In this document: one piece after another, positions 16,390 to 25,989 of the stretch
Layout: every line of letters starts with the position of its first letter
Numbering within the stretch: the stretch's first letter is position 1
Assembly (NCBI GenBank): GCA_016938035.1
Contig: JAFGVK010000043.1
Span: 1 to 64,000 of the forward strand
Origin: Deltaproteobacteria bacterium
GTDB taxonomy: Bacteria; Myxococcota_A; UBA796; GCA-2862545
Reading direction: 5' to 3'
Length of the DNA: 64,000 nucleotides
The notes under the pieces: model-generated
What the model was told of the DNA's origin: nothing
The model's database searches: none
What the model saw: only the letters and a program-made list of their open reading frames with translations
Made by a program: the position numbers and the translations under genes

Positions 16390-17583
16390 ATGACCGCGCG
16401 AATCGTAGTCCTCTCTGGCGTCCGCACCCCGATCGGGGACATCGGCGGGAGCCTCTCCCCTGTGCTGGCACTGGATCTGGCCACCCACGCCATCCGCGGA
16501 GCGATCGCAGCCGCGGACCTGGATCCGTCGGTCGTGGAGTACACCGACTTCGGCTGGGTCGCGCAGGACCCGCGCGCCACCAACCTCGCCCGGATGGCGG
16601 CGGAGCAGGCCGGGGTCCCCTACACCGCGCCGGGCACGACCTGGCACGAGAACTGTAACTCCGGTGGCGCCGCGATCCACGGCCTGGCGCGGCGCCTGGC
16701 GCTGGGCGAGCAGCAGGTCGGTGTGGCGGGGGGCGTGGAGTCCATGTCCAACGTGGGGCGCTACCTGTTCGGGGGCCGCACCGGCGGGCAGCTCTACGGC
16801 GATCTGAAGCTGGTGGACGGCCTGTTCGGGGCCCTCACCGATCCCCTGGTGGGCGGCGGGGAGCTCGCGGGGCTGATCACCGAGCGGATGGTGGACCGCT
16901 ACGGGCTGTCACGCGAGGAGCAGGACGACATCGCCTTCCGCTCCCACCAGGCCGCGCTGAGGGCCTGGGATGCCGGACACTTCCAGGGGCACGTGCTGTC
17001 GGTGGAGGTGCCCACCAAGCGCGGCAAGAGCACCCTGGTGACACGCGACGAGCACCCCCGCCCCCTGGACCGGGCGCAGTTCGCCCAGGCTCGCCCCTAC
17101 TTCAAGCCCGACGGCGGTACCATCACCGGTCTCAACGCCTCCAGCCTGAACGACGGCGCTGCCGCGCTGGTGCTGTCCACCGCCGAGTGGGCTGAGGCGC
17201 ACGGGATCCACCCCCTCGCCGAGCTGGTGGCCTGGCGCAACGTGGGCGTGGAGCGCGCCTACATGGGCGAGGGCGCGTTCAAAGTCATCCCGCCGCTGCT
17301 CGCACGGGCGGGTGTCTCTCTCCAAGACGTCGACCTCTTCGAGCTCAACGAGGCCTTCGCCGCGGTGCTCGCCGCGGCCTACCGCCACCTCCCCGGGCTC
17401 TCGCCCGACAAGGTGAACCTGTGGGGGTCTGGCATCTCCCTTGGGCACCCGGTCGGCGCCACAGGGGCCCGACAGGTGGTGGACATGGTTCACATGCTCG
17501 GGCACCGCGATCAGGAGCTCGGCGTCACCACGCGGTGCGTGGGCGGGGGCATCGGCGGTGGTGAGCTCATCCGACGACTCTGA
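16390..17583 (+). CDS. thiolase / acetyl-CoA C-acyltransferase (397 aa)
   Basis: Full-length thiolase. The nucleophilic Cys89 sits in WHENCNSGGAA, His353 in GISLGHPVGATG and the second catalytic Cys383 in TRCVGGGIG. The NEAFAA segment of the family is also present. Reaction: reversible condensation or thiolysis of acyl-CoA and acetyl-CoA, in fatty-acid breakdown or acetoacetyl-CoA formation. No hydratase or dehydrogenase partner is adjacent, so the pathway is open. AGGAGA precedes the ATG. Confidence 0.95.
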   Translation: MTARIVVLSGVRTPIGDIGGSLSPVLALDLATHAIRGAIAAADLDPSVVEYTDFGWVAQDPRATNLARMAAEQAGVPYTAPGTTWHENCNSGGAAIHGLARRLALGEQQVGVAGGVESMSNVGRYLFGGRTGGQLYGDLKLVDGLFGALTDPLVGGGELAGLITERMVDRYGLSREEQDDIAFRSHQAALRAWDAGHFQGHVLSVEVPTKRGKSTLVTRDEHPRPLDRAQFAQARPYFKPDGGTITGLNASSLNDGAAALVLSTAEWAEAHGIHPLAELVAWRNVGVERAYMGEGAFKVIPPLLARAGVSLQDVDLFELNEAFAAVLAAAYRHLPGLSPDKVNLWGSGISLGHPVGATGARQVVDMVHMLGHRDQELGVTTRCVGGGIGGGELIRRL

Positions 17584-17589
17584 CCCCAA

Positions 17590-17606
17590 ACCACACCAAT
17601 TGTGGT
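17590..17606. repeat. small hairpin between thiolase and TerB-like gene
   Basis: A 6-bp stem ACCACA / TGTGGT around CCAAT followed by AGTATT, seven bases after the thiolase stop codon. It could be a weak terminator or part of the promoter of the next gene. Confidence 0.3.
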
Positions 17607-17631
17607 AGTATTGCCACTCTCTGGAGCTACC

Positions 17632-17994
17632 ATGGAAAGCCCTAACCACGAAGATCGTCTGCGCCTGCTGCGCTTTGTATGCTCCTTTGCCTGGGCAGAT
17701 CTCGACGTCAACACGTCCGAGCGCGACTACGTACACCAGCTCACCGAGCGCCTGCACCTCACCGAGGACGAGAAGGTGCTGGTCGAGGCCTGGCTCGTCG
17801 TCCCCCCCCCCGCAGAGGACATCGACCCCTTCGACATTCCCGAGGAGCAGCGGCAGGCGGTCCTTGAGGCCGCGGCGGCGCTCATTCGGGCCGACGGCCA
17901 GGTCGCCCAGGCCGAGCTTGAGAACTTCATGCTCCTAGAGGCCCTGATCGGCGCCTTGGAGATGACCGAGATGACCGAGGAGCTCCCCAAGTAG
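17632..17994 (+). CDS. TerB-like helical protein (120 aa)
   Basis: An all-helical acidic protein resembling the TerB/tellurite-resistance-like fold: a first helical hairpin 'RLLRFVCSFAWADLDVNTSERDYVHQL' and a second equivalent 'AAAALIRADGQVAQAELENFMLLEAL', each with the Asp-containing turn (ADLDVN, RADGQV) that is typical. Such proteins often bind metal or act as adaptors; a tellurite role cannot be inferred here. The start at 17632 follows GGAG; an upstream GTG would add ten residues. Confidence 0.72.
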   Translation: MESPNHEDRLRLLRFVCSFAWADLDVNTSERDYVHQLTERLHLTEDEKVLVEAWLVVPPPAEDIDPFDIPEEQRQAVLEAAAALIRADGQVAQAELENFMLLEALIGALEMTEMTEELPK

Positions 17995-18008
17995 GGGCTG
18001 CCGCTTGG

Positions 18009-18030
18009 TCTGGCCGCGAGCGCGGCCAGA
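18009..18030. terminator. GC-rich hairpin after the TerB-like gene
   Basis: Perfect inverted repeat TCTGGCCGCG / CGCGGCCAGA starting 14 bp after the stop codon, with little loop and no T-tract. A possible factor-assisted terminator before the alr gene. Confidence 0.4.
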
Positions 18031-18111
18031 TGTCCCCTCGCCCGCCTTCGGACGGCACCCTCCCGCGCGCCCCCCCCGGGGGGACAGGGTGCTGGGTGGT
18101 AGGAGAGCACG

Positions 18112-19605
18112 ATGACTGAAAGGCAGGGCGCCTACTTGGAGATGAGCCTCTCGCCCTCTGGGGTGTTCCTCTTGGTAGCCGGCCCTCACTGCTCGCTGAG
18201 CTGGGCGTTGTCGCTCCTGGAGCGCGCCCCCTTCCCCGGTCCGTCGGTGGCGGTGCTGCTTGAGGACGCCCACCCCTCCCTCTCTGGGCTGCCACAGCTC
18301 CCCTCGGGGCAGGTGGACCGCTGGGTGGTGATCGGCGATCCGCTGGAGGGCCTCCCAGGCGACTGCTTCCCCGACATGGTGAGCGCCGCCACCCACCTGG
18401 AGCTGCTGCTCGCGCAGGGCGGGCGCGTGCTGCTCGCGGGCGCCGCCGCCGCCGACCTGGTGCGCTACGCCCCCACGCTGCGCGAGGCGCTCTCTCCGGC
18501 CCAGGCGACCGTGGACCTGGACGCGCTGCTGCGCAACGCGAATCGGTTTCGGGAGGCCACCGGCGGCGCCGCGGTGCTGCCAGTGATCAAGGCCAACGCC
18601 TACGGCCTGGGGGCCCCGGTGCTCGGCTGGACCCTCGCCGACTGGGGCGCAGAGGGCTTCGTCGTCGCCTACCCCGACGAGGGAGTGGAGCTGCGAAAGG
18701 GAGGAATCCAGCGCCCCATCCTGGTACAGAACGCCCTGGAGCCTGAGGTGGCCAAGCTGGTGCGCAACGGCCTGGAGGTGCAGGTGTCCTCGGTCGAACA
18801 GGTGGGGTGGCTCGCCGAGGAGGCCGCCCGCACTGGGCGGGTCGTAGGCGTGCACGTGAAGGTAGACACCGGGATGAGCCGGGCGGGGCTGCTCCCCGCC
18901 GAGGCGGCTGCCCTCGCCCTGCAGGTGAGCCGCACACCCGGCCTGGCGCTCGCGGGGCTGATGACCCACCTGGCCTCCGCGGACGAGCCGGCGGAGGACG
19001 GGTTCACCCAGACCCAGCTCCAGCGCTTTGAGGCCGTCCGCAGCGCGCTCAGCGCCGAGGGCGTGGTCCCCCGCTGGGTCCACGCAGCCAACTCCTCTGG
19101 AACCGCGCGCTTCCCCGAGGCGCACCTGGACGCCATCCGGGCGGGCATCGCCCTGTGGGGCTACGCCTCCGCCCTCCCGCTAGCCACTCACCCTGTCGTC
19201 CGCCTCACCACCAGGGTGGTGTCGGTGAAGTGGGTTGAGGCTGGCGAGACCGTGGGCTATGGGCGGACCTGGGCCACAGGCGACAGGCCCCGACACATCG
19301 CGGTGGTGGCCATCGGCTACTACGACGGCTACCCGCGCGCCCTGTCCAACCTCGGCTGGATGGGAGTCCACGGCACCCGCTGTCCGGTGGTGGGGCGGGT
19401 GTGCATGGACGTGACCATGATCGACGTGACCCACCTCGGGGGCGGGGTACGCGCGGGGGACGAGGTGGTGGTGTATGGAGCGGGTCCTGACGAGCCGGAC
19501 CTGGAGAGGCTCGCGGCGCTGGTAGACACCATCCCCTACGAGCTGCTCACCCGCCTGTCGCCCCGTATCCGCCGCATTTATCGCCGGAGCTGCCCGACCC
19601 TCTGA
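18112..19605 (+). CDS. alr: alanine racemase with an extra N-terminal domain (497 aa)
   Basis: Residues from about 128 on are a complete PLP-dependent alanine racemase: Lys160 in VIKANAYGLG binds PLP, Tyr383 in VGYGRTW is the opposite-face base, and GRVCMDVTMIDV is the classical C-terminal motif. It makes D-Ala for peptidoglycan. PLP-Lys in ordinary Alr is near residue 35-40, so about 122 residues are added in front. That segment ('DRWVVIGDPLEG ... FPDMVSAATHLELLLAQGGRVLLAGAAA') resembles the end of a MurF C-terminal domain, as in the MurF-Alr fusions of Bacteroidetes, but is truncated. TAGGAG precedes the ATG, so the extension is part of the gene as annotated. Confidence 0.92.
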   Translation: MTERQGAYLEMSLSPSGVFLLVAGPHCSLSWALSLLERAPFPGPSVAVLLEDAHPSLSGLPQLPSGQVDRWVVIGDPLEGLPGDCFPDMVSAATHLELLLAQGGRVLLAGAAAADLVRYAPTLREALSPAQATVDLDALLRNANRFREATGGAAVLPVIKANAYGLGAPVLGWTLADWGAEGFVVAYPDEGVELRKGGIQRPILVQNALEPEVAKLVRNGLEVQVSSVEQVGWLAEEAARTGRVVGVHVKVDTGMSRAGLLPAEAAALALQVSRTPGLALAGLMTHLASADEPAEDGFTQTQLQRFEAVRSALSAEGVVPRWVHAANSSGTARFPEAHLDAIRAGIALWGYASALPLATHPVVRLTTRVVSVKWVEAGETVGYGRTWATGDRPRHIAVVAIGYYDGYPRALSNLGWMGVHGTRCPVVGRVCMDVTMIDVTHLGGGVRAGDEVVVYGAGPDEPDLERLAALVDTIPYELLTRLSPRIRRIYRRSCPTL

Positions 19606-19662
19606 GCGAAGCGGGGCGCCAGGTCACCCTGACGCCCCCCGAGGCCCCAGGGGCCCAGCGCC

Positions 19663-20748
19663 TTAGTAGGACTCGGGCTCGTTCAGCATCTCGTCGGACA
19701 CCGGGTGCCGGAAGACCCAGCTCACCCACACCTGGTAGCCAATGACGACGGGCACCGCGACGGCCGCCACACCGAGCATGATCTGCATGGTGAGGAGGCT
19801 GGAGGCGGTCCCCGAGGCGGTGAGGGAGTGGACGATGTTCTGCCCATCCCAGGTGGCCGCGGTGTCGAGGGTGGAGCGCATGGTGTAGGGGAACATGCCC
19901 GCCACTCCGAAGCCCGCCGCCATCGCGATGGTCAGCGCGGAGCCGGCCCAGGCGAGCCAGTAGCTCTTCTTGAGCTGCATCCCGATGTTGAGGAGCAGAC
20001 CGCCCACGGCGAGGGCCGGGAAGATCAGCGTCCACAGGCGCGCGAAGTGCGCGGTCCACAGCTCGGTGTAGGCGAAGGACAGGCCCAGGAAGGCCACCGC
20101 CAGCACCAGCGAGGCCACCCAGGCCTGCTTGGCCACCGCGGCGAGGCGGTCGCGGAGACCGCCCTCCTCGGCGTGGACGACGCCCCACAGCGCCCCGTGC
20201 TCGACGAACAGGGCGACGAAGAGCAGCCCGCCGGCGAGGCCGTAGGGGTTCAGCAGCGTGAACAGGTTCCCCTGGAGGTTCCACTGGGCGAACTTGTCGT
20301 TGTCGAGCATCTCAAACGGGACGCCCATGAACAGGTTCGCGAAGAACACCCCGAAGAGCAGCGCCAGCGCGAAGGAGCTGACGGTGTGGACCCAGTCCCA
20401 CAGCGAGCGCCAGCCGTCCGAGTCCACCTTGCCGCGGAACTCGAAGGTGGCCCCGCGGAGGATGAGCATGAACAGCACCAGCATCAGCGGGGTGTAGAGG
20501 GCCGAGAACATCGCGGCGTAGGTCTTGGGCAGCGCGGCGAAGGTCACGCCGCCCGCGGTGAGCAGCCACACCTCGTTGCCGTCCCAGAACGGGCCCTGCG
20601 CGTTGTAGATGACGCGCTTGTCCCTGTCTGACTTGGACACGAGGGGGAGGAGGGTCCCCAACCCCAGGTCGTACCCATCGGTGATGAAATACACCGCCCA
20701 GAGCACGCCCCAGAGGATGAACCACACATTGGCGAGAATCTCTTCCAT
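19663..20748 (-). CDS. cydB: cytochrome bd ubiquinol oxidase subunit II (361 aa)
   Basis: Polytopic CydB with nine or so hydrophobic segments. The N-terminus 'FILWGVLWAVYFITDGYDLGLG' and 'NEVWLLTAGG' followed by 'FAALPKTYA' are family hallmarks. With CydA it forms the quinol:O2 oxidoreductase that reduces oxygen at low concentration and without proton pumping. The ATG lies 3 bp beyond the cydA stop, with GGAGG inside the end of cydA, so the two are co-translated. The small subunit CydX was not recognised next to it. Confidence 0.96.
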   Translation of the reverse strand: MEEILANVWFILWGVLWAVYFITDGYDLGLGTLLPLVSKSDRDKRVIYNAQGPFWDGNEVWLLTAGGVTFAALPKTYAAMFSALYTPLMLVLFMLILRGATFEFRGKVDSDGWRSLWDWVHTVSSFALALLFGVFFANLFMGVPFEMLDNDKFAQWNLQGNLFTLLNPYGLAGGLLFVALFVEHGALWGVVHAEEGGLRDRLAAVAKQAWVASLVLAVAFLGLSFAYTELWTAHFARLWTLIFPALAVGGLLLNIGMQLKKSYWLAWAGSALTIAMAAGFGVAGMFPYTMRSTLDTAATWDGQNIVHSLTASGTASSLLTMQIMLGVAAVAVPVVIGYQVWVSWVFRHPVSDEMLNEPESY

Positions 20749-20751
20749 AGC

Positions 20752-22062
20752 CTAGGCCTCCTTCACTGCGTCGGGGCCCTTGCGCGCGTACTTCGCGAGC
20801 AGGTACCAGTCGACGGCGCCGAGCAGGGAGTAGATGAGCACGAAGCCGACGAGGGTTGAGCCGACCTGGCCCACCGACAGGTGGGAGACAGCGTCCTCAG
20901 TGCGGAGGAGGTTGGTGACGATCCAGGGCTGACGCCCCAGCTCGGTGACGGTCCACCCAAGCAGGATGGCGATCCAGGGGATCGGGATCATGTAGAGCAG
21001 CACCTTGAGGAGCAACGGGTTCTCCTCGGGGTTCTTGCGCTTCCACACCGCCCAGGCGCCCACCAGGATCATCAGCGCCCCCAGCCCGACCATCAGCCGG
21101 AAGGAGAGGTAGACCGGCAGGACGGGGGGCCGATCCTCGACCGGCACCTCGTTGAGGCCCTTGACCACGAAGTTGGGATCCAGCCCGGCCATGAGCGAGA
21201 GGAGGCTCGGCACGGGCAGCGCCTCGAAGGTGTTGCCCTCCTGAGTCGGCCAGGCCAGCAGATACATCGGCGCGTGATCCGTGGTCTCCCAGTGGGCCTC
21301 CATCGCCGCCAGCTTCATCGGCTGCTCGTGCGCGACGTGCTCACCGTGGAAGTGGCCCATCCCCGCGACCCCCAGCGAGAAGAGCAGGGCAAAGGCCGCG
21401 CCCACCCGGAAGGACTTCTGGAAGAAGGTCACCTCGTTCTTCCTGAGCAGGTGATAGGCCGAGATGCCCAACACCAAGAAGCCACCGAGCGCCCACGAGG
21501 CGAACTCCACGTGCAGCCACTGGACCCAGGCCGAGGGCTGAAGCACCGCGAAGAAGTCCGTGAGCTCGTAGCGGTTCTTGACCTCGTTGAACTGGTAGCC
21601 CACCGGGTGCTGCATCCAACCGCTCGCCATCAGGATCCAGAAGGCGGAGAGGTTGGTGCCCAGCGCCACCATGATCCCGGTGAAGAGGTGCATCTTCTTG
21701 GAGAGCTTGTTCCACCCAAAGGTCCAGAACCCGATGAAGGTGGACTCCATGAAGAAGGCCACCGTCGCCTCGACGGCGAGCAGCGGCCCAAAGATGTCAC
21801 CTACCGCGTGTGAGTAGCCCGACCAGTTGGTTCCAAACTGGAACTCCTGGGTGATACCGGTCACTACGCCCACCGCGAAGTTGATAAGAAACAGCTTGCC
21901 CCAGAACTGCGCCATCCGCTTGTAGTCCTGGTCATCCGTCTTCACATAGAGAAACTCCATGTAGGCGACGATCAGGGACATCCCCAGTGTCACGGGGACA
22001 AAGAGGAAATGGAAGTAGATGGTGGCGGCGAACTGCAGGCGGGAGAGTATGAGTACGTCCAC
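20752..22062 (-). CDS. cydA: cytochrome bd ubiquinol oxidase subunit I (436 aa)
   Basis: CydA carries haems b558, b595 and d. The N-terminal 'LSRLQFAATIYFHFLFVPVTLGMS' contains the haem His, and GRQPWIV near the C-terminal third is the conserved GRxPW-type segment. At 436 residues it lacks the long insertion of the Q-loop found in the E. coli enzyme (522 residues), so it belongs to the short-Q-loop class. The start is taken at GTG 22062, five bases after GGAGG; earlier in-frame residues do not look like CydA. An AT-rich region upstream probably holds the promoter. Confidence 0.95.
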   Translation of the reverse strand: MDVLILSRLQFAATIYFHFLFVPVTLGMSLIVAYMEFLYVKTDDQDYKRMAQFWGKLFLINFAVGVVTGITQEFQFGTNWSGYSHAVGDIFGPLLAVEATVAFFMESTFIGFWTFGWNKLSKKMHLFTGIMVALGTNLSAFWILMASGWMQHPVGYQFNEVKNRYELTDFFAVLQPSAWVQWLHVEFASWALGGFLVLGISAYHLLRKNEVTFFQKSFRVGAAFALLFSLGVAGMGHFHGEHVAHEQPMKLAAMEAHWETTDHAPMYLLAWPTQEGNTFEALPVPSLLSLMAGLDPNFVVKGLNEVPVEDRPPVLPVYLSFRLMVGLGALMILVGAWAVWKRKNPEENPLLLKVLLYMIPIPWIAILLGWTVTELGRQPWIVTNLLRTEDAVSHLSVGQVGSTLVGFVLIYSLLGAVDWYLLAKYARKGPDAVKEA

Positions 22063-22189
22063 ATGCGCCTCCTGTGTTGAAGATGTCCAACGAGGATGAG
22101 GATCGATCCTGTCCCCAAGCGACGCCCTGATCGGGCGTTGAGTGGGCTTATGACACACCCTCCAGGCTCGTGCAGTAGCTCTCGTTACA

Positions 22190-22262
22190 AGTTAATTCAG
22201 AACAGCAAAGTTCCAGCTACAACAAGGCTTTTCAAACGCCAGCCATCGGTGGAAATAATGCC
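22190..22262 (-). promoter_or_regulatory. AT-rich presumed promoter region of cydAB
   Basis: A stretch of about 70 bp upstream of cydA that is much more AT-rich than anything nearby (TTGAAAAGCC, TTAATTCAG and similar segments). No canonical -35/-10 pair or FNR palindrome could be assigned with confidence. Confidence 0.35.
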
Positions 22263-22353
22263 GGACCTGACCCGCCCGAGGATCGGCCGCGGATCATTGG
22301 CGCCGGTTGCAGGCCGCGTTTGGCGCGCGCGGGCGCGCTGAGCGCGCCCTGGT

Positions 22354-25300
22354 TCAGCGCTCCAGCCGGACCTCCCCCACCTCCCGCGCGGGCAAGGTCT
22401 GCTTGGTCCCATAGGGATCGGCGAGGCCCAGGGAGACGGTCCAGGTGTCTGGCCTCAGCCGCTGCGGGGGACGGATGGCGTGGCTGTCCCGGTAGATCAC
22501 CCCCTGCTGCCACCGGTCCATAGGCCAAGCCCAGTCACAGGGCTGGTGATCACTCACCCACCGCTGGTCTCCGCTGCTGGGCTCCAGGCGCGCGTTGATC
22601 AACCAATCCCTCGTGGGCACCTCTGCCCCCGCTCTCAGGCGCCAGAAGGACTCCACGGTCACCAGCTCCCGCCCGCTCAGCCGTTCTGGGGCGTAGCGCA
22701 CCCCCAGCAGCGTGACGGGCCCCATGTCCACCTCGATCCGCCGCGCGTCCTCTGGCAGCGCCTCCACCACACAGGCCGGGGGAGGAGAGGCCAGGGGCGG
22801 CGTCCGCACAGGATCCGAAGCCGGCGCGCGCGCTGGAGCCGGCGCCGGCAAACCCAGCTCCAGGATCACCCTCCCCCCCTCGGTGACCTGCCAGCGGGTC
22901 CCCAGCGCCTCGCTCCTAGCGCGGAGGGTCTGGACGATCCGGGCGAGGTCCGCCCCCTCGGCCAACTCGGTGCGACCGTGGCGCAGCACCACAGGCCACG
23001 CCTCGATCCCCGTCACCCCATCGCGCCCCAGGTGCAGGGTGAAGACCGCGCTCTGGGCGCCCTCCCCCATATTGCTGGAGTCGAAGAGGAGGTTGCCCGT
23101 GTCAAAGAGCACAGGGACGCCCTCTATCACCTCGACCCCATGGAGCAGGTGCGAGGAGCTCCCGATCACCGCGTCGACGCCAGTGCCGGCCAGCGCCCGC
23201 GCCAGCGCGCGCACCTGGGGCGTGGGCGCCTGGACGTTGTTGGGCCCCCAGTGCACCCCCACCAGCACGTGATCGGCCCATGCCCGCGCCGCAGCCACCC
23301 GAGGCTCAAAGTGGGCGGTCCACCCGGCGGGGTCGTCCTCGGAGAGGTAGCAGGTGCCGGGCGCGTCCGCCTCGGCAGCGAACTGCTGCTTGGTAGCGTC
23401 CACCGAGAACAGCGCCAGGACCTTCCCGGCGACCTCCACCCTGGCGGGCGCGCAGGCCTCCTCCCAGGTGGAACCAGCGCCAGCGTGATGGATGCCGGCC
23501 GCATCCAAGAGCCGGCTCTGGTCCAGCAGCGCCTCGGGCCCGTAGTCCCCCGCGTGGTTGTTCGCGTTGGACACCACGTCGACGCCCGCGGCGGTCAGGG
23601 TGTCAAGCAGCTCGGGGCGACCGCGATAGTAGTAGGGGCCGCGCTCCCCCTTCTCCGCGCCCGCATCGCCGAGACCCGAGACCACGCTCTCCAGGTTCAC
23701 CCACGACAGGTCCGCCTCCCGCAGGGGGGTGAGGCCGCCGAGGGCAGCCTCAGCGCCCTGCCGGGCGAAGACCGCGTTCTGGCGCCGCCCCAGCATGGTG
23801 TCCCCCCCCACCGCCAGGGTGAGGCCCCCCTGCGCTCCCCCTGTCCCCACGGGCGGCCTCACCGGCAGGTGGAGCGCCCGCAGCGCCTCGGGGTCGGTCT
23901 GAGGCACGCGGGCAGGGTCCCACCAAGACCGCTCATCGACCCGGGTGCGACCCAAGGGGACCCAGCCGTCCGCCGAGCCCTCGATCCCCACCGGCCGCCC
24001 GCTCCTCCCATCGACCATCCGCCAAGCGATCTCATAGTCTCCGACCACAGCGTTGTCTGGGATCAGGAGGAGCACCTGGTCGCGCACCACCTCCCCCGCC
24101 CGCCACTGATCCGCCCGCCACAGCCAGTCTCCCGGCACGTGACGCTCCAGCAGCGCGGGGCGGGTCGCGCCGTCGCGCAGCAACCTGATCTCCACCAGGG
24201 TCTCCTCCGCGCGGGGCCCCGGCGTGGAGAACAAGCTCTCCACCGTCAGCTCTCCGCCCACGAAGGCCTCCTCCTGCACCCAGCTCTGGAGAAAGACCAC
24301 GCCGTTGCTCAGGTGAGGGAGGAGCGGCGAGTCCGGGACCGCCTGGCGCACCCGCACCTCCGGCGCCTCCCCCAGGTCTCTCCGCCGCCACAGGGTCAGC
24401 CAGTAGCCGCTCGCGCGGGGCCAGGAGCGCACGTACGCGTAGCGCTCCCTGAAGGCCGGCTCCCGCGCCCAGCCGTAGTAGAAGGTCACGTCTCCCAGGT
24501 ACTTGTCCACCGGGTTCTCCCATGGACGCCGGCCCAAGAGCTTCCTCGCCGCGCTGCCAGCCACCGCGTCAGGGCGGGCCACATACACCACCCAGTCCGG
24601 ATCCCGCGACATCAGGTAGTCGCGCCCGGCCCTGTAGAAGCGCTGCAGGTGCCTGCGCCCTTCCGGTGTGGCCCGGTAGTGGTCCTTGACGAAGGGGTTG
24701 ACCTTCATGTCGTGGTGGAGGTGCGCCATGTGGCGGTCCACCAGCCCGATCGTGTCGACGAAATAGAGGTCTGGCGCGTGAAAGGGGGTGGAGCCCATGT
24801 CCTGGAAGGCCACCGTGGCCCCCGGCGCCGCGTGCCGGGTGAGGTATTTGCCCACGGCGGCGTGGTTGTTGCGGGTGGACACCACATACCCCTGGTGGCG
24901 CGGCAGCAGCTCTGAGCTCTCCCAGAGGGAGAGGCCGAGCTGAGCGGCGAGCGCGGCCATCGCGAGCCCGCCCGCCCAGCGGCGGCGCCCCCACAGCTCG
25001 CTGATCGCCACCCCCGCCAGGGCGGCCACCGCGGGCCAGACGGGCAAGAAGAGGCGATACCAGCGCAGCTCGTCCCCCCCCACCTTGATCAGGTAGGCGA
25101 TGAAGAACAGGGGCAGCGCCGCGAGGATGGCGCGCAACCAGCGGGCGCTCCGCGCGCTGGCCGTCCCCACCGCCCCCAGCGCGAGGGCGAGGGTCAGGCC
25201 CAGCCCCCCGAAGAGGACCATCTCCCACACGTAGTCGAGCCCGATCCGCCAGAAGAGGAACCCGCTCCCGCCCTTCACATAGAAGGTGTTGGGCAGGGGA

Positions 25301-25989
25301 TCACCGAAGAACCACAGGCGCCAGGCGTGGTAGGGCAGCACGATCCCGCCCAGCACCAGCCACATGGGCCACACCGCGCGCCGGGCGCGGGCCGCCCCCG
25401 CGAGCGCGAGGAAGAGCGCGATGGCGTGAGGCTCGGGGCGGGTCAGGCACGACAGCGCCGCGCCCAGGCCCGCGAGCGCCCACCAGCCTCTGGCGTCGGG
25501 CTCGCTCCAGGCGCGGATGAAGGCGAGCAGAGTCCAGGCCGCGGTGAGCTCCACCAGCCCCATCTCCATGCCCGACACCGACCAGATGGACACCGCCGGC
25601 CAGAGCCCGAAGGCGAGGGCCGCCGCCAGCGCCGCCCAGGGCGCCGCGCCGAGGGCCACCGCCGCGCGCCTGGTGAGGACCCCCGCCGCGGCCGACAGGA
25701 GCAGGCCCAGGGCCGCCGCGAAGGGCAGCGGGTCCGCGCCACTGGCCACCACCGGCACCATCAGGACGGTCCAGAGGAAGTTGGTGTAGCCCTCTACCGC
25801 CTCACCGGCGTTGAAGACGAGGCCGAGCCCCTCGGCGGCGTTGCGAGCGTAGCGGAAGGTGATGTAGGAGTCGTCCTTGACGTAGCCCCAGGCCTGAGCG
25901 CCCACCGCCCCGGTTACGAGGGCCACCGCAGTGTCCGCCAGCAGCCCCTGCGCGCGCGCTCCTCTCAGCCAGCTCATCCATCGCTTCAT
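22354..25989 (-). CDS. polytopic glycosyltransferase-like protein fused to a CapA-type domain (1211 aa)
   Basis: The N-terminal 360 residues or so contain about ten membrane segments and the early 'DDSYITFRYARN' and 'GYTNFLW' signatures of lipid-linked-sugar (GT39/ArnT-like) glycosyltransferases of the kind also found in mycobacterial and myxobacterial envelope proteins. Residues about 360-700 are a soluble region, unrecognised and partly beta-rich. Residues about 720-1000 are a CapA/PgsA (PGA_cap) metallophosphoesterase-like domain: GGDTMLGR, VNLESV, NANNHAGD, HWGPN and GSSSHLLHG. A final beta-domain of about 110 residues (1095-1205) resembles the part near 570-690. The start is 25989, after GAGGGGA. 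Inferred role: assembly or modification of a surface polymer. The fusion itself is unusual. Confidence 0.82.
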   Translation of the reverse strand: MKRWMSWLRGARAQGLLADTAVALVTGAVGAQAWGYVKDDSYITFRYARNAAEGLGLVFNAGEAVEGYTNFLWTVLMVPVVASGADPLPFAAALGLLLSAAAGVLTRRAAVALGAAPWAALAAALAFGLWPAVSIWSVSGMEMGLVELTAAWTLLAFIRAWSEPDARGWWALAGLGAALSCLTRPEPHAIALFLALAGAARARRAVWPMWLVLGGIVLPYHAWRLWFFGDPLPNTFYVKGGSGFLFWRIGLDYVWEMVLFGGLGLTLALALGAVGTASARSARWLRAILAALPLFFIAYLIKVGGDELRWYRLFLPVWPAVAALAGVAISELWGRRRWAGGLAMAALAAQLGLSLWESSELLPRHQGYVVSTRNNHAAVGKYLTRHAAPGATVAFQDMGSTPFHAPDLYFVDTIGLVDRHMAHLHHDMKVNPFVKDHYRATPEGRRHLQRFYRAGRDYLMSRDPDWVVYVARPDAVAGSAARKLLGRRPWENPVDKYLGDVTFYYGWAREPAFRERYAYVRSWPRASGYWLTLWRRRDLGEAPEVRVRQAVPDSPLLPHLSNGVVFLQSWVQEEAFVGGELTVESLFSTPGPRAEETLVEIRLLRDGATRPALLERHVPGDWLWRADQWRAGEVVRDQVLLLIPDNAVVGDYEIAWRMVDGRSGRPVGIEGSADGWVPLGRTRVDERSWWDPARVPQTDPEALRALHLPVRPPVGTGGAQGGLTLAVGGDTMLGRRQNAVFARQGAEAALGGLTPLREADLSWVNLESVVSGLGDAGAEKGERGPYYYRGRPELLDTLTAAGVDVVSNANNHAGDYGPEALLDQSRLLDAAGIHHAGAGSTWEEACAPARVEVAGKVLALFSVDATKQQFAAEADAPGTCYLSEDDPAGWTAHFEPRVAAARAWADHVLVGVHWGPNNVQAPTPQVRALARALAGTGVDAVIGSSSHLLHGVEVIEGVPVLFDTGNLLFDSSNMGEGAQSAVFTLHLGRDGVTGIEAWPVVLRHGRTELAEGADLARIVQTLRARSEALGTRWQVTEGGRVILELGLPAPAPARAPASDPVRTPPLASPPPACVVEALPEDARRIEVDMGPVTLLGVRYAPERLSGRELVTVESFWRLRAGAEVPTRDWLINARLEPSSGDQRWVSDHQPCDWAWPMDRWQQGVIYRDSHAIRPPQRLRPDTWTVSLGLADPYGTKQTLPAREVGEVRLER

